From contig QAOA01007002.1 in assembly GCA_003255065.1 (NCBI GenBank), forward strand, positions 140,670-204,669: 64,000 bases of DNA, given 5' to 3'. Below, piece after piece: positions 47,795-58,900 of the stretch. Numbering within the stretch: position 1 is the first letter of the stretch; every line of letters starts with the position of its first letter. This stretch comes from Cercis canadensis (lineage: Eukaryota > Streptophyta > Magnoliopsida > Fabales > Fabaceae). The position numbers were made by a program, and so were the translations under genes. Under the pieces are notes generated by a model, which was not told the DNA's origin, did no database searches, and saw only the letters and a list, made by a program, of their open reading frames with translations.

Positions 47795-48500
47795 TCTATA
47801 TGCCTCATTATGTAGCTATTGAAAACTTGCTAAGTGGAGAAAGACTGAAAAAAGTGATGTGATATTATGAACAGAGCTTTTTAATGGCTTATTCTGTCAT
47901 AAGCCACTTCATTTCTGCTGGATGTAACTTTTATAGTTTACTGTGGGATAGAATTGTGCATATATGGATCTAAGGCTTTTAGGTTTGAGCCCTTATAGTC
48001 TTGATTTTGAGAAGCAGATTAAACTTGAGCCTTCTAGACTATCTGTATATTGCACTTATGGAATTTGTTACTTTTATGTCTGAATATGCATACTAAATTA
48101 CAGCATGATAAACTACGGATCCAACTCAAGTTACCTTGAGAATCTTATAGATTTCACATTGACTCTTTTTTTGTGATTGATTCTCAGGTACATAATCGTA
48201 AGCATGATGTGAGAAGAAAACTATTTCTGACTCATGGGAAATTCATTGATGTTTTCTGCCTTTTGGTGGATTGGGAATTAGGGATCACTTTATATAAGGT
48301 TTGTCCTTTGATGTTGCTTTGGCTTTGGCAGATTAGTAACTTACATTCTAAAGTTGGGTTTTTATTTGCAGAATCATCTGGATCTTTTTATAATGATTGG
48401 CCCATTTTAACTATAAACAGATCAACTTCAAGTTTTAGCTAGCCATGGAGTACTTCATTACTTGATGATTCGGTCATAGCTTGGTGTATCTCTGTTGAGA
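47795..48500. other. Harbinger interior, no identified gene
   Basis: It contains a 89-codon open frame (48173-48442) starting at a TTG-rich stretch, with no recognisable family. Intron-like T-rich tracts and CAG acceptors (48188, 48371) suggest more captured genomic DNA. Unassigned. Confidence 0.3.
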
Positions 48501-48504
48501 CTAG

Positions 48505-48730
48505 CAGGTTTTGCAAAGCAAGATTGAGTGCTATGCCTCCATTCTCATTGGAGACACAAGTTAAAGTCATAGTTGCTTGCATGGCTTTGCACAACTTTAT
48601 TAGAAGACATGATACAACCGATGTAGAATTTGAAGGATTCAATGAGAACTTTGAGTTTGCTAATGAAGAAATTTTGGATAAAGCGGGCCTAGTGATGTCA
48701 CATGGGAGGAACCAGAAGAAGAGAATTTAG
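48505..48730 (+). pseudogene. PIF/Harbinger transposase C-terminal remnant
   Basis: The open frame reads MPPFSLETQVKVIVACMALH then NFIRRHDTTD, ending in MSHGRNQKKRI and TAG at 48728. The pattern (conserved QV-x-IV-AC-x-ALHNFIR) is the C-terminal end of HARBI1/PIF-type DDE transposases in plants. The catalytic DDE domain is not present upstream; the frame is broken near 48515. This, the TIRs and the TAA TSD agree on the superfamily. The element must have been mobilised in trans. Confidence 0.75.
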
Positions 48731-48734
48731 GCAA

Positions 48735-49661
48735 TTGGAACATATTAGAGAGAAAATAAAAAATTAGTTACCTACACGCCTTTAACTTTATTGCCTTTAT
48801 TATTTCTATATAGAATACAATTTGTGGAATTGCTAACTTTCAAAATTAGGTATTACTTGTTACTTTTTTAAAGAGAGATTTGAGTTCTTTATATTGTTCT
48901 CATACATATGTCATTTAAAATGATATTATGAAGTTCTCTGTAATTTTTTTGATACTTTACATATTGAAGGTCCTAGTAAGAGTTGAATACAAACTGTGCT
49001 TGAAGCCTTCAATTTCTATTTCTTTCTTTTCGCCACAATTTATTGTAGATATCAGTTAGAAAAAATCAAATAATGCAGACTAGCAAATATAATATTGACC
49101 AAAGTCAAATTGTCTATATAACTTTAGTTTTCGAATGTATAAATCTAGCTTATGATGTATAATTATATATTTTATGATTATCATGATTACTAATATAATA
49201 AAACAAGAATATTTGTTAATGACAATTTATCTATATGCAAGGTTTTTAATATATCAAGCGAAGAACCATTTTGATTATAAGAAATGATACTTCAAATTAA
49301 TAATTATCTAATAACAAAAAAAATAAATTACTTGAATCAAAATATAATAATTATAGCACTAATATAAAATATTTTATTATTAATCTTTTTTTAGAAAATA
49401 TAACAGAGTGCTTATTTATCAAAATACAATCTTGAATAAGCGCTTATTAATGTCCTTTTCAGTAATTTTCATAATTATAAGTACTTATACATTTTTCTAT
49501 CCAAATGCTTTAGAAAGAGCTTATACATTTTAAAAGCGCTTCTTCAAGTATGTATCCAAACACTAAATAACTTAGTTTAAAAGGAGCTTATGGTATAAAT
49601 TTTTTTCACATAAGGCCTTATTATATAAGTGTTTAAATAAGCTGTTTATCCAAACGAGGTC
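48735..49661. other. Harbinger 3' interior, AT-rich, no gene
   Basis: AT-rich DNA with no open frame of note. Its last 200 bases (49430-49661) contain inverted similarity to the first 150 bases of the element (AAGTACTTAT, TATAAGCT motifs), so the terminal repeat is longer but eroded. Confidence 0.4.
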
Positions 49662-49664
49662 TAA

Positions 49665-52509
49665 GTGGTGGATTTATGTATAAGGAACATGAAATAATTT
49701 TTAATAACTATATATATAATTTAATATAAAGTTACTACCTTTAAAAATATAAAATTGCATCCACTACTTCTTACTAACACAAAATGTGTGGCTTATATGT
49801 GGTTAAATATTGACATGAATCTCATACAAACAAAATTGAGTTCGGTTGAATTTGTAAAGTCAAGATTTAGTTGAGAACAAATAGTAAGAAAATGTTTTAA
49901 AAAAATGTACTATTATGTATAATATATTATTTCTCTTTAAATATTTTTCTTATATATACATATAATTTTCTTAGATATTTTGGAGATATAAAGGTGGAAA
50001 GCTTTTAGAGTTCAATTTCCACACCATTCATTTGGAAAGATCTCCAACGTCCATTAGGGAGAAGAGTTAGTATAAATAAATGAGGCTTTTCATTTGGCAA
50101 AAACAACTAAGAAGCTAATTATGTAAAGCATCTATTAAATTAATACAAGTTCTTCCTTCTCTTTGTCACCAGAATTCCTACTTTGTGAGTAAGGCTGACT
50201 TAGTCTTCTCAAGAAGGTTCAAAAATACTAAGTATCACCCCATTGTTTTTACTGGTTTGACATTTTCTAGGAAAATGGTGGGAGAAAATAAAAATTGTTC
50301 TTCTCTAGTGGAAATTATTGTTCAAGTCTTAGTTGAAATAAATGTTGAAGTTTCGTAGCGGATTGATGTTTAAATGTAGGGATTTTCTACAATACATTTG
50401 ATGTATGACATACATTAAATGACATGTCAAACGGTGATAAACAGATGAGGGAACTTATAATCATAGCTGTCCATTCCATTAGAAAGGCAACTGGAAAGAG
50501 AGGTTGAGAGGAATGTTATGACTGTTACCCTATAGTTGAGTCAAATTATGAAAATGGCACATGCTTGAAAACCAGTTAGAACAAGAAATAAACAACTTTA
50601 GAATGGAACGAGTTATGTTGAACTTGGATTAATTTGCAGGAGGAGACTGCAAAACTTTGATGTTTATAAGTCCAAGTGCAACATACCTTGGAGAAATACT
50701 TTGTTCATTGAATTTTGCCACCCGTGTCCAAGGAATTGAGAGTGGTTCAGTTCGCAAGCAAATATACCTCACTGAGTTGTTTAAATACAAGCAGATGGTA
50801 TGTTAGAGTGAAATTGTTTTTTTTTTTCTTAGTTTGTTTGGGATTCAAAGAATTTGGGGAAGGAGCATAACTTTGATTTTTATTTTTTTTAATCGCCTCC
50901 ATTTTCTTCGAAACTCACGATTTGTTTCGAGTGCTTTTCAAACTCATGTTCTATCGCATTCTTGATAAAGCAGCCATGGATGAAAGAGGAAGAATTATGT
51001 ACAACTTTTAGCATAGTCCTCATATACTAATACGGCACCTAAATTAAATCATGCACATTTCAATACCATGGTTTGGATTTTTTTTTTTTTTTCATTTAAT
51101 TTGACACTAATCAAAATGATTGAAAAAGTATCTTTATTGTAACATTTTAAGTGAAATTGAAATTGATATCAATAATGTTACTCACATTTCCTTTCCTAAA
51201 GCATTCATGATTCATTCTATCTGTTAAGCTAACCACACAAAATAGAGAACATTTTTAGTATTATTGTTGAATTAATTTTTTAATATTATTGCCATTCAAA
51301 ATTAGTCATAAGATGATTCTTATACACTATCTTTGGAGGTAGAGTTATTTTGCAAGTAGAAGGAAACTAGTTGATTAGGATTTACATTGTGCATCATGAA
51401 AAAATATTGAAACTATGCCTATTAGCCATACTTTCTTAGAGATTTGTTATTGGGTTTTCATTTTTTTTTTTGCTTTGTCTAGTTTTATGAGTTATAATTA
51501 CTAAAGTTAAAACAACTTAAAAAATGTTAGTTTAATAGTATTCATTTTACTAGCTAGATATCTTATTTAAGTTATAGCTACACTGTTCACTTTTTTTTTT
51601 TTTATATATAAAAGAATATGAGCTCCGAGATGATTAATCTTTCCACTATATAATAATCTCCTATTGAAAGGAAAAGAAAAAAAAAATATCCGAAAGAAAG
51701 GGAAAAACTTTACAAATCTATTCTGCAAATTTTCCTCCAAAAATAATATCAAGACATAAATTAATTTCTAAATGTTGCTGGGCCAAATTTATAATTTACA
51801 TGACTTAATTCGGGCCAAATTTGTAATTTACATAGATTTGACCTGCCAATCTTAATTTTCAAAGTCTACATTAAAACCTCCTATCACAAGTCATGCTTAT
51901 AGGTGTCAACATGACATTGGCTGTGACCTTAAGATATGTGATACAAAAAGGTACATAGAAACTTCCTTAAATTAATGTATTACTGTGCCCTGTAGAGTTT
52001 ATGACAACTGCATCAGAACTTGGAACGAAGATAGGAAAGGTGAATACCAGCATGATTGAAGAGATTAAAGAGAAGAAAAAGAAGGAGGCTTACAAGATAG
52101 AAAATGATCTATCCGTGATGGATCCCACAATGGGTAACCAAAATAGTATTCAATGCTCTGCAACTGGAACAAATTTAAGCAGGTCAAATTCTTTTTTTTT
52201 TTTTTTTTTTTTTTAGATAACCGTTCCTGTTGGCCTCTCAAAAGCGAAGTTTCACCTTCAACAATTTTTGCTGTAATGAAGAATATGTCAACTTATGTAT
52301 TGTTTCATCAGTTTAGTGGTATAGGATGTATATAAGTAAATGAGGATTCAAACAAGAGACCTCAACTTTTTGGAGATATGTGTTAATTACTTATTTAAAA
52401 AAAAATCACTAATCTAATGACCCAATAGAAAAGTGTTTTTCTATTTCAAAGATAATACAAACAATTAAATTAAAATAATGGAAAAATTATTATGATGATG
52501 ATGATGATG

Positions 52510-52557
<48 letters not shown>

Positions 52558-52790
52558 TATTCTTTATTATACCGATGATTTTGGGATACTTTAAAGATAT
52601 TTTATATGGATTGGCCGATGCTAACATACTTATAAGAATACAATCCATAATTATACAAAAAAAAATAAATAATCCATAATAATAGAAGATAAAACCCTAG
52701 TGTCTTTCCTAAGCAACGGCCGCATCAGTTCAATAAGCGAGAATCATGCCTGCGGAGCAGCGAGTGACAGGATTAACTATATATCAAACT
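49665..52790. other. Copy C backbone, no confident gene
   Basis: Bases 49665-50880 match A 2370-3590; 50880-51772 match the complement of B 18003-18830; 52210-52790 match A 4190-4600. The part 51773-52200 is private to C. It contains a 60-codon open stretch (52001-52190) rich in Lys and Glu (MIEEIKEKKKKEAYKIEND), which ends in a poly-T run coding poly-Phe. That is coding-like composition, but there is no homologue to compare, so no gene is called. Confidence 0.5.
52484..52558. repeat. (GAT)n-(TTA)n compound microsatellite
   Basis: A few GAT units run into about 16 TTA units. The block is missing at the matching position of copy A (about 4435), so it arose in C or was lost in A. Confidence 0.9.
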
Positions 52791-52792
52791 CA

Positions 52793-53856
52793 CTACTTTG
52801 CCACATTTTGTCTTTCCTCCCAACCAATTGGGGTAAAGGTTAAGAGACTTGAGACAACTAAGACTATATAACTAATTGGGGAAGGAATATATGAACAAAT
52901 TTTCAGATAAGTCAAGAGTTCCAAGTACAATGAGGTTTTGAATATCATATGGAATTGAAGCTTGGAAGTGATTGCCACCTAATTGAAGAGAAATCAATTC
53001 TCCGATTCCAAATATCCACTTTGGGATAAAATAATCCTAGAAGTAATTAGTTTGGAAGAGATCAAGGATGACAAGAGATGAGAAGTTAATGCTGGATGGC
53101 TAATTGTTATAATGAACACGACAACCATACAAGTGTAATTCCTTCAAAGCTAGAAGCTTGTGTGTAACCAAAAGCCAATCAGAGGCTTCAAATATGTTTG
53201 TACTCATATCAAGATACTGCAGGGAGGAGAGAGTAGACAGCTAGCCATTAAAGATTTTCTACATATAGTAATAATTCATCACTTCCGAAGTTAAGATGGA
53301 GCAAATTTGTGAGGTTCCAAATTTCATGAGGAATTTTGCCATTGAACATTGGTGTGCCGTAAGTAATTCTGAGGTCAAGATTGAGCAAATTCAAAAGGTT
53401 TCCAAGTTGGTGAGGAATTTTTCCACTAAATCCTACTCGAGAAAGGTTAAGATATGTCAAGCTCCTCAATGATCCTATAAAACTGGAAATTTGCATACCC
53501 ACGAAATCATTGCCGCTCAAGTCTACGTGGTTCAAGTGCTTCAAATCAAGCAAAGAAGCATTTATCTGTCCACCAAATACCATTCTCTTGGAAGGAGAAC
53601 TTCTAAGGTGGAGCTCAAGGACATGGCCAGTTACGTTGTTGCAGACAACACCTTCCCATGTACAGCAATCCCTATTGCCAGTCCAAGATTGGAGCCTATT
53701 TGAATGATCCATAAGATTTTGCTTGAACTTAAGAAGAGCTTCTTGCTCACTTGCCAGGCATAGAAGCTTAGTTCCTTAGCAAAAGCAACAGTCAAAAGTA
53801 AGCAAGGTAAAACAGAAAAGGAAAACGTAGATAACAGTACTGGTGGAACCATCCAT
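52793..53856 (-). pseudogene. Truncated LRR receptor-like protein (RLP/Cf type), copy C
   Basis: It has the same gene fragment and breakpoint as copy A. From ATG 53856 it reads a signal peptide (MDGSTSTVIYVFLFCFTLLT), then a private TAA at 53776-53778 where copy A has GAA. LRRNT SEQEALLKFKQNLMDHSNRL continues to a good CCTWEGVVCNN cap (where copy A has lost one base). LRRs such as LKHLNHVDLSGNDFVG and LTYLNLSRVGFSGKIPHQLG follow. The shared TAA at 53248-53250 ends the LRR frame, with a private 4-base insertion just after it. Intact proteins of this class are plasma-membrane receptors. The 3' two thirds are missing in both copies. Confidence 0.85.
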
Positions 53857-53918
53857 GACGACAGGAACCAAAAGCTCTAATTGTAGTTCTTGTGCACATA
53901 CAGCTCTTGGTACACTGG

Positions 53919-53926
53919 TATTTATA
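53919..53926 (-). promoter_or_regulatory. Probable TATA box of the RLP pseudogene (copy C)
   Basis: TATAAATA on the minus strand lies 63 bp from the ATG at 53856, identical to the site in copy A (5741-5748). Confidence 0.5.
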
Positions 53927-53929
53927 ATG

Positions 53930-55867
53930 TCACTTGGGCATACAAGCAGTGGCTATTAGCCTCCAACATTCATTTTTCTTAATTTCGTCTTTTTGTTATC
54001 TTCCTATATTACTACTTCTCACCCTTTCAATATAATTAATGAAGGCTTTTACATTTTATAATAACTCTTAAAAAAAATTTAAGATTAATTGTGATATGTA
54101 CACTATTAATGAATGATGTGCAAATAAAAAATAAATATGGGCTCACACTAATTGAGTGTGAATTACAAACCAACCATGTGAACATAAAAACTTTTATATT
54201 TCTAGCGCACACTAATTGAGTGTGAATTATGAACCAACCATATGGACACACAAAACTTCCTAAGCAGACTAGGAGATATCTTCATCCATCCAATCTTCCA
54301 AAAAAGTTTCTCCTTAAACCACAACTATTACAATTTCAGTCAATACCGAAAGCTCGTTCTATGCCTCAAGAAAAATCCAATATAGAAGTATATAAACAAG
54401 TTTGTGAAAGTGAGATTCATTTTGGGGCAAACCAACATTCAACTCTTCCGCATAACCAATAGGAACAATTCAAATTCAATTATTGGTCTCATTATATAAT
54501 ACAAAATAAATAGAAAATACAATTTAGCTTTGTACTCTTTATTTATGCACAATTCATGGCTATGAACATATGTTATTAATAATGGAGAAAAAGGATTATG
54601 CCATACAATGCAAAGTAAGATGATAGAAAATAAATCATTATTTTATATATTTCACTAATATTATAAACTAATATTTTAATATAGACTAATATTTCAAGGA
54701 CCTTGGTAATATATTCAATTTTTTTTTGCATTTGTTCAGCTTAATTATGAAAAGTTGCATGGAAAGAAAGTGGAAGGTTGCTGAGTACTTTGGTTTTGCG
54801 GAGAATAGCCATTTCAAAAATTATCTTCTACCAAAAATGTCTAGCTTCATATCTTTTTGACTCCATACAGGTACATGTTTTTGTCATTTACTTCCTTTAT
54901 TGAATCCGTTTCTATGATCTTTTTCTATTTTTGTTGTACATAAACTTTATTGACTTGACTAACCTATTCCACATGATATGGTGAGAGAATTGGTTTATAG
55001 TGAGAAACTAAGGGAGTAAATATTGATCACTAGATTGTCTCTAGATAAGAAAGCTACATGGCAATCATAAAATCATTTAAGAAAATAACGTGACTAAATT
55101 TTTTTAATCCTAGTTACTTATAGAAGATCTAATAGTCAAAATTTACTCTTCTCACTCTCATATGGAAAGGTTATTGTGAAATCTTTTTTTAAAAAAAAAT
55201 ACTTAGGGACAAGAATATCGGTATTCAGGAAAATAATTTGGAAACATCTGAATTTAAGAAGATTTTTTTGTAAAATAGAATTATTGAGATGAAAGCCCTA
55301 CCTTTATTTTGGGTTCAAATCAATAGGTGTATGCACATGGTACCTTGTACATTTATTATTAAGGTCAAAATATATAGCAAGTTATTATACATGTAGTATA
55401 TATGTTGGATGATTTAACCTCCATGCCATCATGTAACCAAAATAAAAATAGTAGATGAAGGCCTCAAATGAACTATAATATTGACAAATTTGTATATTTA
55501 CTTTATAATAAATAGTAAGATTTTGTTATTTTGAAGAATATTTGATATGTTTAATTTCGTACATATTTTGTAATATTTCAAGCACGCAGACACATTTTTA
55601 CTTGCATGTATTATGCAAAATTTGCATTTTCTATGAATAAATGGAAAGATTTTTTATTCAAACCACTAGCCATGCAGACCATTGTGCTGTGTTCGAACTT
55701 ATACATTTACATTTTGGCCACAAATATAAGGTCACTGTATAAGCTCATCTTGATTTCAGTTTTTAAATCTCAACATTTTGTTCTCCATTTGAAAGCATAA
55801 GATAAGTGGATTTATGATTTTGGTCAATGACTAGCCCCGCTTCATTGGAGACAGTGCTTCCAATGAT
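53930..55867. other. Copy C backbone, no gene
   Basis: It matches copy A about 5755-7735 with small indels; only short open frames without recognisable content were seen. The TSD of the next element begins at 55868. Confidence 0.6.
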
Positions 55868-55875
55868 CCTACAAC

Positions 55876-56500
55876 TAGGGATGGCAATGGGGCGGGGCAA
55901 GCAGTCCCCGTCCCCATCCCCGAAGGGCATGGGGATGCCCCATCCCCGACGGGGATTTTTCAGCATCCTCATCCCCGCCCCACTAAATCCCCATCTGCCC
56001 CATGCCCCGCCCCATTTACCCATACAACTATACTTTTTTTAAATATACACAATTTACAAGTTTAATCTATCAATCACGATTTTTAATTAAAATTCAAGTT
56101 TAATCGAACAAGATAATATAAATAATGCTCAAATAACATCATCAAGAATTCAAGATATCCTTAAGCAACAACAATAACATAAATAATATTCAAACAAAAT
56201 TATAAAAATTATTCTTAAACAATTATAAAAGTCAATAAGAAATCATAATAAGTACAAAAGGCTCCAAGCAATTAAAATAAGTACAATTTATGAAGTTCTA
56301 ATGTTGGTTGAAGTTGAACCACTCTCCATATTATGCAAAACCAAAAAAAAAAAAAAATTTAGGTTTGGGGAAAATAGAACTCAAGGTCGAGGGACTGAAG
56401 GAAGAAGGGTCAGGTCAGTCTGTTGGTGATTTAGTGTGGGAAAACCTTAGGCCATAATGACCCCGTTTTGTGAAGAAATTTTTTTAAAAAAATTTATGTA

Positions 56501-56557
<57 letters not shown>

Positions 56558-56801
56558 TGTATACAGTGCGAGGCGGGGCAGGGTGGGGCAGGCCTTCCCC
56601 ATCCCCAGACTCGCCACTATCAAATTACCCATAAAATTACCCATCCCCATCCCCATACCCATTTTTCTGCCCCATACCCCAATACTCGAACGGGTAAAAA
56701 AACCGGGGCCCCATTGGGTCTGGGGCANGCCCCATACCCCAATACCCGAACGGGTAAAAAAACCGGGGCCCCATTGGGTCTGGGGCAAATTGTCATCCCT
56801 A
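55876..56801. mobile_element. hAT-like MITE with perfect 8-bp TSD
   Basis: The ends TAGGGATGGCAATGGGG and the complement of its right end (TTGTCATCCCTA) form the inverted repeat. Perfect 8-bp duplications CCTACAAC flank it (55868-55875 and 56802-56809), diagnostic of hAT. Both ends are unusually GC-rich (CCCCATCCCC-type motifs), while the middle is AT-rich with a long (AT)n at about 56509-56551. A 60-bp block near the right end occurs twice around an N at 56728. There is no coding capacity; open frames across the GC-rich ends are artefacts. Confidence 0.9.
56509..56551. repeat. (AT)n microsatellite in the hAT MITE
   Basis: More than 40 bases of alternating A and T interrupt the middle of the MITE. 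On the minus strand it encodes an Ile-Tyr repeat, an artefact. Confidence 0.9.
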
Positions 56802-56809
56802 CCTACAAC

Positions 56810-56988
56810 CTTTGAGCTAGCTTAGCCAATTGTCCAGCGAACATTCCCACTTCACCAGATGCGACAAATATAAACACATTAGAATTTGGTGTTGGGTCTG
56901 CCTCCGATTCTCACTCAAGCTACAAAATCTGGTAATCCTGCAAACAGTAAACCCATAATCTAAACAAGTACATAAAAGTGATATCCAT
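56810..56988. other. Copy C backbone between insertions
   Basis: It matches copy A about 7735-7875 nearly base for base. No gene. Confidence 0.6.
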
Positions 56989-58900
56989 TGTCGCAACGTC
57001 CTTTTTCGAGAGCGCAATGACGCGAGATTTCGAAAAAAAAATATAAGTAAATAGTGTAAAAGTGTAGGTTTTGAAAAACTTATTACTTTAAAAAAAAATG
57101 ATTAAGAAAACTAATGGAGTCGCCACCAATCAATTTAAGGCATGATTGAATGCCTATAAAAAAAGTTTGGTCTATGTTATCAGAGTTTGGGTAAGAGAGT
57201 TGATTATGTGTAAGGAATGTATTAGCACCTTACAACGTCTGTTTTAGCAAACGGTTACCAATTTAATTTTATGTTATCTAAAAAATTGTTGAATGAAATT
57301 GGTCATTAAAATAGATTAATGTGTTATTAGACTTTACCAGTACCTCTGGTAAAACCTACAAAAAGATGCCTCAAGACTATTGGGTAGAAACAGTGACTGT
57401 CATTACAATCATCTCCTAATTTATTCCGTCATAGGCAATTTTTAGCGACCTTACTAACTAAGCGATAACTAAATACACGAAAGTTAATTTATTATGCGTT
57501 CAAGAAATGAGTTTGAAATTTGTGGTAAAAGATTTTTATCGGAGATCTATCTTTAAGTCCACTAGTATATCTGAAAAGACTAAAAGTGACGCTCCTCACC
57601 TCCGAAATGTCAAGGAATTGTCATCATCACGATTATCCTTAACTATTCCCTTATCGGTAATCTTATTTCAACATGAACAAAAATAAGATAAAATGTAACG
57701 TAAAATGTCAAAAATACAGTAATTAAAAGAATCAAAGCAATATTGGGAATTTCATTGGCCACTCCCGTACCTCTGGCATAACCGAGAAATTATCCCTCAC
57801 CTCAGGACAATTAAGAAAGGATGTCAACACAATTTTTCCTAACTTAGTCTATCGTTGGGATTGATTTTATTTACTTGTAAGAGACAAGTACGATGTAAAA
57901 TGGTATAAAATATGTAAAGTAAATGGAACAAAATAATCAGCACTTATCAAGACAAATAATAATAATAATAGATAAAGAACAAAAACATGAAAAAAAAAAT
58001 AGAATAGTTAAATAAATTGGTCCAAATAGTGATCAGACAATATTAAAAAAGTAATAAGACACTTAAAAAATGAAACCAAGTTGGCTCAAACCAATTAGTA
58101 AATGGAACAACAAGTTAAGAAAAATAAAAATAAAACAAAGTTGAACCAAAATCACAAACAAATAAATAGAAAAAAAGAAAGGACAAGATAAACTAGCCCA
58201 TTTCGTGGGCCTGGTTCAGCAGGGCAATGAATGAAGGCCTGCTGGAGCTGAAAGCCCAATACCAGTCCATCAGCAAATTAATGGCCCAAAAGACAATAGG
58301 CAATAAGTGAAATAGTAAAAGAGATGTCAAAAGAAAATAATTAACACTACTTCAGGCCCACAAGTAAATAAACTAATAATAAAGCCCAAAAACACATCAG
58401 CCCAAAGCTATTAAATAAAATTAAGTAAAGCAAAACAACATGGGCTGGCCCAAACGAAAATCAACCCAAACCAAAACAACATAAAACTCAATCAAATAAA
58501 AAAAAAAACTTAAATAAACATATATACACAAAAAGAAATTGCAAAAGAGAATTAAAAAGGGTTCAGCAACCCAAAAGCTATGTGATAAGCAGAAAGAAAA
58601 CAGAAAGAAGGAAGGGACGGAAAGGAAAGGGAAAAACGCACGGAAGAGAGAAAGAGCTTCTCCCTCGGTTGGGAGTTCAAGGAAGTAGTCTTAGCTTGAC
58701 TAATTGGTGTGCCAAGGTAAGAATCTCCCCTTTTATTTTACTTTTTCTCCAAAATTTCTCCGTCTCTTTCTCTAAAATTCTGTTTTTCTCTCTTTAGAAA
58801 AATGGAGACTTGGGAATGGGGTGGAATCACTCTACTTTAAACTTGATTTTGACAAAAGGAATTGATTTGCTCTCCATGGTGGTGTCTCTGTCTGGGTTCA
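56989..58900. mobile_element. Large LTR-like insertion (probable solo LTR, 1.9 kb)
   Basis: The block interrupts the copy A/C alignment exactly between ATATCCAT and an AT repeat. It starts TGTCGCAACGTCCTTTTTCG and ends CTGGGTTCA, giving TG...CA termini. It includes GGAGTCGCCACCAATCAATT and AGAGTTTGGGTAAGAGAG blocks, which I recall from LTRs of large gypsy elements in many dicots. No clean TSD is visible, because the right flank is an (AT)n that may have slipped. An open frame at 58582-58797 (basic, poorly conserved type) is not supported. No internal retroviral domains are seen. Confidence 0.55.

Larger units (their letters stand above)
45386..49661. mobile_element. PIF/Harbinger transposon carrying two host gene fragments
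   Basis: A 4.3 kb insertion absent from A and B. The ends are TGCCCCGTTTGGATA and the complement of TATCCAAACGAGGTC, an imperfect 15-bp TIR sharing CGTTTGGATA. Flanking TAA (45383-45385 and 49662-49664) is the 3-bp TSD of the PIF/Harbinger superfamily, and the empty site in copy A has a single CTAAG. A fragment of Harbinger transposase sits at 48505-48730. The interior also carries four exons with introns of a PIG3-like quinone oxidoreductase and the first coding exon of a PTI1-like kinase. It is a Harbinger with transduplicated host DNA. Confidence 0.85.

Noticed and set aside
55763..56042. Pro/Gly-rich open frames on both strands
   Set aside because: Products of the GC-rich terminal repeat of the hAT MITE, not coding.
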